Of a stretch of DNA of 64,000 bases, positions 50,209 through 61,477 are shown piece by piece (the first letter of the stretch is position 1; the number at the start of each line of letters is the position of its first letter). The notes beneath the pieces were generated by a model, which saw nothing but the letters and a program-made list of their open reading frames with translations, did no database searches and was not told the origin of the DNA. The DNA comes from Torreya grandis (lineage: Eukaryota; Streptophyta; Pinopsida; Cupressales; Taxaceae): contig JARHVA010004252.1 in the NCBI GenBank assembly GCA_037957365.1, positions 952,501-1,016,500 of the forward strand, written 5' to 3'. The position numbers and the translations under genes are program-made.

Positions 50209-50226
50209 AGTAAGTTGGGTTCACCA
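50209..50226 (-). other. Primer binding site of element 5
   Basis: The minus strand reads TGGTGAACCCAACTTAC two bases after the LTR; the same sequence follows the LTR of element 4. I do not identify the tRNA. Confidence 0.65.
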
Positions 50227-50228
50227 AA

Positions 50229-50786
50229 TGTTTTATTATTTTTGGGAAACTAGGGTCTAGTTCCTAAATAATAAAGGGTCTGGAGTAAGGAGAAAAATCT
50301 AGTTTAATTTGGTATAATATAGATTTTTTCAAATTAATTGCATAAATAAATAAATAAACTTATCTAAAAAAACAAGTTGAGATGAATCATCTAGGGGCTA
50401 AAAACTACTACACAAGATTGGGAAGATGTCAGGAATATAGATCTACCTTTCATTTGGTGAAAGGATAAGAGTGTTAGAAATGGAACACCCTAGGGTCCAA
50501 TTCTATAGTCCAACCCCAATGCTCCTATCTTTTAGGCTTGGGACCTGGGGGGATGGAATTATATGGGAAATAGAGTTTGGTTGAGCTAGAATGACCATCT
50601 AGAAGGCTATGGATGATTGGAAATAAGCAAAAAAGGTGACTCAAGCATAAAACAAGGCCAAGATGAGTAAAAAAAAGACATGGGTTAATGTGAACAAGGC
50701 TTATATTCTCCAATCAGAGTATCCTATGAAAGGACTAGGAAAATACATGATATGTGTGGTTGATTGACACATTTATGATGTATACA
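50229..50786 (-). repeat. 5' LTR of element 5
   Basis: Partner of 45,829-46,388. The minus strand starts TGTATACATC at 50,786 and ends AATAAAACA at 50,229. The frame 50,713-50,525 within it is not a gene. Confidence 0.82.
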
Positions 50787-50949
50787 CTAGGATTGTGCTT
50801 GATGGAAGTTAATTAGTTGTATAGTCTTTCACTCTTTTGGCCCTCAACACCATGTTTGGGATTCCTCCCCAGCCTTAAAGTATCACTCTCCCTAGAGGAA
50901 TGCTAGGAATATGTATAAAAGAATGATAAAATGATATGGGACATTGTCA

Positions 50950-53900
50950 ACTCCTGTTGGCTAGTCAAGTAAAGGCAAAAGGTGTCCAGAATATCTAAGA
51001 GTCTAAAATTGGTAGAGTTTATGGAATTACCCCAGTACATGATTGCCATGGTAGCCAAAATTTATGGGATGCCCACTATAGATATTTTTGAGCGTTGGAT
51101 GTTTATAATTTTAATTTGTGTGATAGAGAATAAAGAAGTTAGATTGGACCATAATCTTAAGTGATAACCTATAAATATAGATGATGTAACTTCAAGTTGC
51201 AATCTAATCAAAAGAGGAGTTTACATGTATATTTTACATGTCCTCCTACCTAATGTACAACTTAGTGCATAATTAGGTGTTTCATGGGCTCAAAAGGAAT
51301 CCTAGTGGAATGAGGATATATGAGACTTATCCAAAAATAACTTTGGATGGCTTTAAACAATTTTTTAAAAAGTTTATAATTATTTATTCAATACTATGAT
51401 GAGTGTCTTATATCCTTTGAGAAGCCTAGACAAGATGTCTAAGGGGTCTATAGAAACCATTGATAAGTATGGCACCTCATATATTCAGTTTAGAACATTA
51501 ACTTATATTAGAATAAGTGGTTATTCATGGTCTCCATATAAATTTTTGAGATACCTAGATGATTGAATAACAGTGATAGAGTTGAGCTAGTAAATGGTGT
51601 CATTGCATAAATTAATAGCAATAAAGAAGGTGAACAATCCCTTCAAGTTTATAATTGAAATTAGACACTATTCATGTCCTTTTATTACCAAGGCCAAGGG
51701 ATTGGAACAAGAGATAGGCCAATATATGATTGGAAAGATGCCACCTAGGATGAACTACGATATCAGATTGTGGGTGAGCATATCAATAGGTGTGATTTTT
51801 CATCAATATCATTATGAAGACATCTATTCTGATTTAACTATCAAGGAAGATGTCAGAAAGCTAGACTTTATAAGGCTAACAGTGTAAGAAGTCATCACTT
51901 ATAATATTGCTCCCATCTAAAAGGACATGGAGGATGATAAGAAGATAATATATATAATTTATAATAAGTCTAATATTTAAACCCAAACCATCTCACAGGT
52001 AGACTTCACTATAGAAAAATATGATTCTATACCATGGAGGTCCATAGTGATCATGAGAATAACCTTTAGGTGGTTGAAGGAACATGGGGTTGATCTTTAT
52101 GCCTATGATACGCCTACCCTCTAGGAACTTAGACAAGTTTAGGATTTAAAGGGTTTCCTCCTAGTTTATAGTGGTGTTCCCTTGGCTCCACCACTAGTGG
52201 TTAAGGGAAAAGGAAAAACTAAGGTTGGTGATGTTTACTTTAACAAGCCAATTAATATGGAGTCCATATTCACATCATAGTCCATGGTGGGACTATATTT
52301 TTCAAAGTTAACAAGTTTGGATATGAATTAGGATAAGATCACCATTGGGGAGGTTACACTAGCCAATATCACCCTAATATCCATTACATTAAAGGGATCC
52401 TCAATAGTAAAAACCATCTTGGTAGCCATCCTATTAATTTGTTCAGTTGTTATTCCATTTTCTCCACCCATGGCTCCACCATCACAACAACTAGTATTTA
52501 TCCTTCATATAACTTACTCAAAGAAGAGAGGATGTGAAGAAGAGGTAGAACAACCCAAGTGTAAAATAGTCAAGAGGGCTCTGTAGTCTCTAATTGGGAT
52601 TCCTAAGTAAAGGAAGGAGGTCGTATTAAAGGAACTACCTTCTAAGGAATTTCCCTTGAAAAGGAAAGAGGATCAATACTCATATGCTCAAAGTTTGAGA
52701 GATATGAGTAAAGAAGAGGACTTCAATAAATATAGGCCCATTACTAAGGTGATGAATAAATAATGATCATTCACTCCACCATAATTTAAAATTGGGTAGA
52801 GAAATCTAAGACAAAGACCCTAGTAAAGGTCCCAATGGTTAGTTTATTTATAGAAGAGGGTCTTTTAGGAGTGAAAGTTAAGGGTGATGAGGAAGAAATT
52901 CTAGCCTCTAGTGATCCTATTTCTTTTTAAGATGTTGTGAAAGTTGGGGTTGAGGTGGCCACTCAAGTTGAGGCCCCTTAGGAAAAATAAATGTTCTTAT
53001 TATATGTAGAAACATTTGTTGAAAATGTCATCACCCAACCACCAAGCTAGGATAATCAAGGTGAATTTGAAGAAATGAATAAATATAATGAGAAAATTGA
53101 GGTGGAGCCAGAGTCTAATATTCAATACATTGATAATCTTGAAGTTGTGGTTGAACAAGAAGACCCACAAGTAGATCCATAAGTATCACTAGTTGTCCCT
53201 TCCCCTCCAAAGGTGTCAAGTTTAGCACAAGAGAAGAAGGCAAGTATATAATAATGTGGGGGTGTATACTTGAAAATGGGTACCCCAACCCATACAAAGA
53301 TAAATAATGAATTGGAATAATCCAATAAAAGAGCTAAGGAGGGTACTTCAGGTAATGTTACCTTAATTGAAATACCTCAAGGTCTCCTTCCTCATATCAA
53401 AACTCATGACCCAATCTAGAATAAAGGTTCAAGACAATTATTGGTGGAGAGTTTCTTAAAGGAAACAAGGAAGCCACCATAGTATCATCTCTACCTAAAG
53501 CTCAGGTGAATAAATAAGGTGAAGCATTTGTGAAACCTTCTAATCAGCCATTAGCACAAGGAAGCTTCATTGAGAAATTGCTTAAGGAGTCTCACCAATT
53601 TAGGCTAGATTTTGAGGTTTTGGAGAAAATAAAGCCACATCTTGAAGGAGGACCCAGAGTAAACAAATAAGGTGGAAAGGATTTTGAGAGAAATGAATAA
53701 ATTGAATATTTTTTGTTGAGTCCATAACTCATTTCTATGGCACTTCCTATACTAGGTACTCCATTGAAACCACCTTACACTATCTCTAGGCTTGCATCAA
53801 TGTTTAATACATCAATGGGATTTAAAATTAGACCCCTTATCTATGTCAAGGAAAAGGTCAAATAAAAGGAGATCATAAGCAAAATTGGGGATATTGATGT

Positions 53901-54995
53901 GGTAAAGATCACTCAAGCGTATAAGGCCAAATCCCCATAAAAGGCCAAGACACACTCTAAGACCACATTCACTACTATAGGAGAAATAAATGTGGAGATA
54001 GCCATTCCCCCATAAGTTGGTTTAAATAAATATTCTCCCCTTGAGAGTTACACTATTTATATCTATAATGTAGGGGATCCATCAAGGAATGAGGTAAAAC
54101 ATAACTCACAGGTTTTGGTGAACATGGTGGCTCATCAAATGGACAAAGACAAAGCCACCATGGAGGAGTTAAAGGTACAAAATTAGGCTATGGTCTATTA
54201 CTTTCAAAGATACTAAGTAAGACTAAGGTAGTATCTCTAACTTCCAGTATTTATCTAGAGCATCCCCTCTTCTCATTTGAATCATTTTATTTTGATTGAA
54301 TTGATGATTTGAAATCTAGAGGAAGGGCAAAAAAAAATGGAAAGAGGATTTATGCACCAGGGCTGAAGAAGTAGTCCACTCATCATTGAAATTCTTGAAC
54401 AATATAGTTGATAAAAAGAGGGATATTCATGCCCAAATGCTTATTTATTAGACATTAAGAATTGGGAAGGAGTCTAGTAGAAAATGGATGAAATTTGGAA
54501 GATGGGTGCAGATGCTTTGATAGTAAAAAAGGTCATTATTCCCAATGATCACAAGAAGCCTAGATAATATCAACTGGCAATCAAGCATAAATTGGCAATG
54601 CTCAAAGATGGCATCTTCAAATTTAAAGGAGAAGATTAGTCCCTCAATAATACAATAAGAGAGATAGATGTTGCATTTAGGAAGATGGTAATCCTTGATA
54701 GTGCAAGTGATTTAAAGTAAGATACAATACACAAAGATTTGAAAAGACTCATTGATGCACCACAAGATTCCTTTGATGTTGACAAAATAAAGTAGTTGGT
54801 GTCACTTGACAACTCTTATGACCAACTTAAGGAGCTCATTGGATGAAAACAAACCATGCTTCAGAAAGTTGCTACCTTGCTTGAAGAATATCAAATAAAA
54901 ATCAACTATCAAGTAGGCCCAAACTGAGGGAGTCTTGATCTTATGCTGGAAGGATATAAAAAGTATAGGATCAAGTTTGTGAAATATTCTATCAT
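50950..54995 (+). pseudogene. Long additional ORF of element 6 (broken)
   Basis: Coherent plus-strand coding spans about 4 kb with stops. The N-terminal open pieces are 50,982-51,164 (FMELPQYMIAMVAKIYGMPT, then FERWMFIILICVIENKEVRL) and 51,594-51,887 (FKFIIEIRHYSCPFITKAKG, IGQYMIGKMPPRMNYDIRLW), in one frame. The middle (52,400-54,200) is Pro/Lys/Glu-rich and low in structure. The C-terminal part, 54,480-54,995, reads in a single frame with stops as a coiled coil (DLKRLIDAPQDSFDVDKIK, LKELIG, KVATLLEEYQIKI). I do not recognise a functional domain. It stops just before a G-rich tract and the LTR, as do the aORFs of A/B and element 2. Confidence 0.6.
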
Positions 54996-55013
54996 CTAGA
55001 TCAACTTTGGGGT

Positions 55014-56578
55014 ATAACAATATATTTCATTTTTTTTGAGCTCATACCACTTCTTTCTTCTTTTCCCTCCCGTCTTCTAATTTCCTAATAAGAAACCATT
55101 CTACTTGGACCATTAGTGACACATCCATTTTAGTTAGTTTTTGTATAATAATTTGGATAGGAAAGGCACATTTTTGTCTATTATGTAAGTGGAAAAATAT
55201 TTTGTTTTATCACTTGTGAGATCTTCTTCCACATACACAACTATAAAATATTCTACCGAGGTGGAGGATCAATCTTCCAATCATCACAAGAACTTGAGAA
55301 TACATGAGGAATCATGTTTTTTATAAGGTTTAACAGACTCCAGGCCTATGAAAGACTTTCCTAAATGGAGCATCTTTAGGAATATGCTAAGCTTAGCTCA
55401 ATTGTATAAGTAAAGGGGGTTTGTACCTTTACAAGGGTTAGTTAATTTTTTGATTCAAGAGCTATAACCTCAAATATTTCTCTCTATGTAATATTTCTAG
55501 TGCCAAATTTATTTCTACTATAAAATCATTGGCAATGTTTGAGAGCATTAGATATGTCTTCCTTGTCATATAATTGTCTTGCATAGTGTTGGGCTATATG
55601 TTATTCAAAAAACATTGTATCTAGTTTCCATTCAATTGATTAATGAAATCTATTCATTATGTCCATTTTATTCCTATTGTTGAAGTGTAGTGCTCTATTT
55701 TACATGCTTAGTAGATTAGTTATCTAGTGTATTCATCTTTATGATAGTCATTTAGAGTTAATATCTAGGTAGTAAAATTCTTTCTACTCTAAGATTTGGG
55801 AATAGGGTATTGATAGCCTTTTAAGGGTAGTCCTAGGCTCAAATATTTAGTTGGAAGGGGTTCTTGAAGGATATCATTTCATTTGTTTCTAATCTATAAT
55901 GCATTTGTTGGTGACAATGATCTAGTAGTTTAGTGAATTTATTTATGCTTATTCCTTAACCCTCCACTTTCTTTTCTATTAATTGATAAATCCTATCCTA
56001 CCCTATCCCACCCTACATATAACATGCCCCTTAAATATCTAACATTTTATCTAACTATAGATTCATAAACATTGTATCCCTAGCATGTGTCTATGTTTTG
56101 TGCATTGAATATCAACATTGCAATGTCTTATTCAACCCCTCTATTATTTAATATTATTTACAATGAAATTTTCAATCACATTTATATCTATCTTTATTAG
56201 CTTGTGTCTGACTTAGAACAATTGCTCATCCAATATGAAAACCCTTCCTAGGTGGAGTGATCAAGCTTGGTTATGTTCTAGTTAGATTTACACTCCCTTG
56301 TTCTTATAATCCCTATGGAGTTTGAATTGCATAATATCTCCATGTGAGCAAGCTACCCCATAGGTCCTCTCACCTTGGTTTAGGTAGATCCAAAATTAGA
56401 GGGGAGATAACCATAACATTTTAAAGTGCATTATCAATCATTTTCTCCATTTGGTCCATTTTTTATGTCAAACCCTTCCTCAACTATAATGACATATTAT
56501 CAGGGTTTCCATATTTACTTTCCATTTATCCCAAGTGTACAAGGTCGAGAAAAATAGGTGTACAACTGGAAACCAACA
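55014..56578 (+). repeat. Probable LTR of element 6
   Basis: Non-coding sequence between a G-rich PPT-like tract (ctttgggg) and a PBS. The right end CCAACA is supported by the primer site that follows; the left end is not, since no second copy lies in the window and the TG start is degenerate. Confidence 0.45.
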
Positions 56579-56584
56579 TATTTT

Positions 56585-56607
56585 TGGCACTATTGTTAGC
56601 GATTGAG
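56585..56607 (+). other. Primer binding site of element 6 (tRNA-Asp-like)
   Basis: TGGCACTATTGTTAGCGA resembles the TGGCGCCGTTGCCGGGGA site of Athila/Tat-type elements with several transitions, six bases after ACA. Confidence 0.6.
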
Positions 56608-57069
56608 TTAAAGTTCTAGTCACTTATGTTATCAAGGACTCTTGTAAATGGATATGTGTATTTCACCCTATTAATTTCTTCACTATTGTGTTATAAGAGG
56701 CTTTTACAGGGTTATTAGAATTATCTATACTATTTGAAAGTTTTCATTCTATCAATTACTATTAGTAGTTCTGTTTATTCTGGTCTAAAAGTTTTTTCTT
56801 GCAGTGGTGACTCTGTTACATTAAAAGTTTAAATATTTGTGCCTATTATATGTAATATTCTCTATCTTGAAGAGTTTTAATTTAGATCTACATATCTATA
56901 GGGTACTAGGTCTTCCTTTTATAAATATCCATCTAAAGATCTTGTCCCTGAGTTAAAAGGTCCATCTAGAAGGAGACAAGTGTGAAAACATTTTGTAAGC
57001 CAAAACTTAGGCAATCAAGTAAGACCTAAACAATTTGTCTTCCATTTTATTTACTCCCTTTTATCAAAT

Positions 57070-57500
57070 ATCAATATAGTTGAAGGATATCAAAGCACTT
57101 AAAATAAATATGAGCTCCCTACAAGTCAATCTCCTTCTCCAAGAATAAGTCTTTCTCCTCCTATAAAGCCATTAAGCCCTCATTCTATTTCTCTTGTTTC
57201 AAGTCATCCTCATAGTATTTATTCACAGGTGTCCCCTATTTCATCTTCATCTTTAGATTCAGATATGGGAGACTATTATCTAAGGAGAAGAAGGTTTAAT
57301 GTAGGTAGTTACAATGAAGAAAAATATCAATGTCTAGCTAATAAGCATAGACCATTAATGATCCCAAGATTTAGACCTATCAACTTTAATGGTATGCCTA
57401 GTTTATCTGATGAAGTTCCCATTAAAGTTAGAAATATATTTCCTAAATTTCAAAGGAATTGTAATCATATAAAATTAAAAATTTGATGACTTAGGTATGA
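57070..57500 (+). pseudogene. Gag N-terminal part of element 6
   Basis: A Ser/Pro-rich stretch leads into the open frame 57,229-57,486 (YYLRRRRFNVGSYNEEKYQ, then VPIKVRNIFPKFQRNCNHIK); shortly after, in the next frame, FDDLGMTN can be read. The order P-K-F-x-G/R-N...HI...FDD matches the start of the capsid region in many plant gypsy gags. It is cut off by the LTR of element 4. The assignment rests on this short pattern and the position 0.5 kb after a primer site. Confidence 0.5.
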
Positions 57501-58673
57501 CTAATATCACCTAACCTATAGGTCCTCTTTCTTGCTCACTCAACCCTTCTCAGTTAGAGTTTCACTGATTCTCAATCACTCTTAGCTTCTTAAACATAGT
57601 TTTTTGAGACCTAGACAACACTCTTAGACCTAGATCTATCCCCCTATGTCTCATCCTCCTAGGATAATAGAACCCAACTTGGATAGGAGCACTATAATTT
57701 AGGGGTGTCCTATTTTTGATGTTGTTATCCAATTTTGCTTTAGCCTCAAATGATTAGATTTTATCGATTCCTTATCTTTTCCCCTGTTAGCCTAATACAA
57801 TCTCATCTAACCCATAATCATTAGTTTCCCTATAAAAGGACATTAAATGTCCATTTAGAAGAGTTGGCACTCATTCACAGGAAAGAATCAAGAATACAAT
57901 CAAGTAGACTCAATCACTCTTCCCTATTCTCTACATACAACCTTCTAAAACCAATTCAAGTCTATTTAAACACTCATACAAGTCCCTAGTCATCCAAAGT
58001 AAATTTTAGTTTTGCATTATAGTTACATATATCACAAAATTTCACCAATCAATTCAAATGGGAGAACTACATTAGTTTTATCCCTCTTCAAAGTATTGGT
58101 ATGTAGCCAACAGGCCCACACACAAGGTGTGAAGTGTGTCCAACATATCCTTTACACACTAACCCCTTCTCTCTTTCCCAAGTTTACTACTCAATTTTAA
58201 GTATCAGACACATGGTGAGATCCACATAGAATCAGTATTTGATATTTCACTGCTAGGGTACCACAAGCCTATCTAACATAACCTAGAAAATCCAAACCAC
58301 CAGGACAGTAGCACTAAAAGTGGACAACAGTGATAAAAGAGGATAACCATACTAGAAAGTGGACTACTATGCCAATTAGTAGCGTATATTGAGTTTAACA
58401 CTCTTTTCTAATCCAAAAAGAAAGTTTTGGGTGTTATTTATGATAGTCTACCATCCCTACACAATAATTTCTAGATCCTACCTCATCCATTTCAGCCCAA
58501 AATAAACTAGGTTTTATTTCTTTACACTTCTTACTATTTTTGGGAAAGGTAAAATACATATCTATTTACAAAAATTAGTAGACTAATTAAGACACATTTA
58601 TTATTGATTTATCTTTACTCACACACTTTATTTTCTTAGGACTTAAACTCCTAATTCCTAAAAGAATAAAACA
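57500..58673 (+). repeat. 5' LTR of element 4
   Basis: The right end is fixed by ACA and the PBS. The left end is approximate, set where element 6 gag reading stops. Blocks such as 'aggataggag...aggggtgtcc' near 57,640-57,720 correspond to the LTR of element 5. The frame 58,012-58,200 is not a gene. Confidence 0.6.
57831..57839 (+). promoter_or_regulatory. TATA box in LTR of element 4
   Basis: TATAAAAGG, the best TATA match of this LTR, is placed where U3/R would meet; transcription would start some 30 bases downstream. Confidence 0.55.
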
Positions 58674-58675
58674 TT

Positions 58676-58692
58676 TGGTGAACCCAACTTAC
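58676..58692 (+). other. Primer binding site of element 4
   Basis: TGGTGAACCCAACTTAC, two bases after the LTR; identical to that of element 5. The tRNA is not identified. Confidence 0.65.
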
Positions 58693-59810
58693 TTCAAATT
58701 TCTACATTAAAACCTTAAGAACCCTAGGGTTAATTATTTATAATTTTTTGCAATTTTTTCCTAAATTTTCTTGAATTTTGAAATAAAAAAATAAAAAATT
58801 AAGTGAAATATTTTCAATAAATTCACCCAAACCCTAGTTTTCACATACTAGGTCCTATTTTCATACAAACACTTTCAAAACACTAGGAAAAATATACTGT
58901 TAATTTTAGAAATATTTTCAGTTTTTTCCTCAATTTTTCAAAATTAAAGCTACAAATTTTCTATACAAGTTTCAAATTACTACACTAATTTTTTAAAAAT
59001 TCATTCTAAAACCTAATTGCATCAATTTCATTCTCATTTATTCTTCAGTACTTTTTGCATAGTTTTCTAAAAATTTAATTACATATTTACCTCAAAAAAT
59101 CAATTTCAAATTCAAAAGTTCTTAATATTTTAAAAAATCCCTAGTTATATATACTAGCTCGTTTTTTCTTGTTGAGGTATCACCTTACATGTTTTAGAGT
59201 CCCATATCCTCTTCATACATATTTCAATTCCTTGTTTAGATTATATCAGCATAACCTTTTATACTATTATCCATTTTTTTCCTTATGCCTCCTAAATTCC
59301 TTGCATCTTTTCCCTCATGATGAAGTGCAAGACATAGTGGTAATCCTCCTGAGTTCACCCAAATTCTTACGACTCAACCCTATACCATGGATAAATAACC
59401 AATTTAGGTTTTAGTCATAGATTCTACACATCTAAATTACACTAATTTCAATGAGGATAATTTTAACAAAGAGTAGTATGAAAATAACAATGATGATGTA
59501 CAAAATGATGCTCATGCTCCACCACATAGGACTATTGATCCACTTCCACCCATTGTCAATAATGAAGTCATACTCAAAAAAGATTTATTTTTACAAAATT
59601 TCAAATAAAGACTTAAGGAACAACCTAAAGATCATACACTAATTTTACAATCTATCATGGAAATAAAAAAAGGCTAAGCAAGTTAAATCTTCCAGTCATT
59701 CAAAATAGCCAATTGTAAATGACACTACAAGGGAAATCATGTATCAACCACCCCTCTAGCATCCCAACCTTATTCTATGCCACTAGATATAGTTAGTACA
59801 TCCCTATCTC
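58693..59810 (+). other. Leader of element 4
   Basis: AT-rich and A/T-tract-rich, related in inverted orientation to 49,650-50,208 of element 5. Small frames (59,169-59,414, 59,451-59,642) show no domain; acidic phrases near 59,420-59,560 may belong to a gag N-terminus. Confidence 0.45.
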
Positions 59811-60660
59811 CTGATGTAGCAACCCTTATGCAAGAGATAACATATCTTCAATCCAAGGTGTAACATATTGAGCAAGGTACCACTATACCTACATAGGAAT
59901 TAGATTATTTTTCACTTCTGCATATACCATTGGCATGTCACATTGCTTCTACACCCTTACCATAAATATTTTTTCAACCCAAACTTAATATTTATGATGG
60001 AAAGGGTGATCCAAAGACACATTTGAGATCCTTTCACATTGCATGTTTGGATTATGTATCCAATGACTGGCTACTTACCAAACTCTTTCCATGGATCCTA
60101 AAGGATTATGCTCTACAATGGTTTTATAGTCTACCAAATTAGTCGGTCATAACATTCAATCCTTTAGTAGACATGTTCCTAGCACATTTCAGTATCAACA
60201 TTGGTGATAAGGTCTCATATGCATAGATTGCACAATAGAAACAAAGGCAAAATGATCCTCTCACGGATTATGTTCTTAGATACAAGACTATTTTGGGTAA
60301 GTTAACTAGCCCCATTGCTAATGAAGAGCTAAAAGACATCTTTAAATAAAGCATTATACCAACATTGCATGAATTCATTATGTTAAAAAATATTCCTTTG
60401 CTTCACCGAATTATGTCATAAACTTAAGGGAAGAGAATTCAATCTAATATCAATGGGAAAACTCAAGTATTCAAGTAATCCAGACATAAAAAACAAGAGT
60501 AATATCAAAGTCCCATACAAGGTCAAAATCAATGATAACATGAATCAAAATCAACAAATAATCAATTTAGATTTAGAGCCCCTCAACATGTGGTTTAATC
60601 ATGACCTCCTCGATGTGCATTTAAAAATTTATCAATTTCTCTAGCTAGAGTTATACAATA
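59811..60660 (+). pseudogene. Gag of element 4 (broken)
   Basis: Plus-strand reading gives PKLNIYDGKGDPKTHLRSF, LLTKLFPWILKDYALQWFYS, then FNPLVDMFLAHFSINIGDK and QRQNDPLTDYVLRYK. This is the capsid core of Tat/Ogre-type gypsy gag (Y-D-G-x-G-D-P-x-x-HL, A-x-x-WF). Stops interrupt it, several where Gln is expected. The open frame 60,453-60,644 lies partly in another frame and is not a separate gene. Confidence 0.8.
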
Positions 60661-61099
60661 TTTATTTGAATGCAACATCATAATTATCCTACCTATTAAG
60701 GAAGTAGATCCACTAAATCCTTTTCCATAGGGACACAATCGACATACATTTTGTGATTTTCATAGGGCACTAAGACACATAACAAACGGATGCATTAGTT
60801 TATGACATAAGATACAAGATTTAATTGATGATAATCTACTTGATTTAGGAAATTCAATTAAGCCTCCAAAGACAAAGCCAACATAAGATAAAGCTTTGAA
60901 AATATTTTTAGTTCCATTTCCATAGTATTCAAAATAAGAAAAAGAGGACACATTAGGTGTTCATCATAGTTACCATACACATTATCCACTAGTTACATAT
61001 TAGAAACCTTCAATTAAGGAACATCCTTTGAGAGGTATGATAGGTGTATATGAGTCCATAGTTCTAGCTAGGAATTTAATATCTCTTTTAGATTAGGAG

Positions 61100-61477
61100 A
61101 TTATGGGGGATGATACAGGTTACAATGCACTTTTTATTAGAGCACATATCCATAATTAGCCTATCCATAGTGTACTCATTAAAAATGGCTCCAGTCTTAA
61201 TATGTGCACCTTCACACTACTACAAAATTTGGGTTAATCAAATTAGGATATCACTCTAATCAATATAGTTATCAATTTTTTTAGTATGCATATTAATGTT
61301 TCATTGGGCAAGATAGTACTTCCACTACAAGTTGGTCATACATTTGTGGCTACACCATTCACTATAGTTCCTAGCATAGATGTTTTTGACATACTAATTA
61401 GTCGACCATGGATTCAAAAACTTAAGGAAATACCTTTTATAGTTCATAAATGCATGAAGTTCATTCATACTAGTTAG
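61100..61477 (+). pseudogene. Protease of element 4, C-terminal part
   Basis: The open frame 61,286-61,477 has GKIVLPLQVGHTFVATPFTI, then FDILISRPWIQKLKEIPF, matching the second half of Tat-type proteases (...ILGRPWIHKMKAIPS), with Gly-Arg changed to Ser-Arg. The active-site Asp block should lie near 61,110-61,250, where LNMCTFTLLQNLG can be read but no DTG/DLG box is clear. The following 300 bases are Pro/Ser-rich linker with stops. Confidence 0.7.

Larger units (their letters stand above)
50787..57500 (+). mobile_element. Element 6: gypsy fragment with aORF, LTR, PBS and gag start
   Basis: Left to right: a long extra ORF (50,950-54,995), a G-rich tract at 55,005-55,013, a probable LTR ending CCAACA at 56,578, a tRNA-Asp-like primer site, and a gag N-terminus cut by element 4. 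Coding lies on both sides of one LTR, so this is again an internal-LTR-internal arrangement, or two elements abutting. No pol is in the window. Confidence 0.55.

Noticed and set aside
53115..53325. Two minus-strand frames
   Set aside because: Antisense of the extra ORF of element 6.
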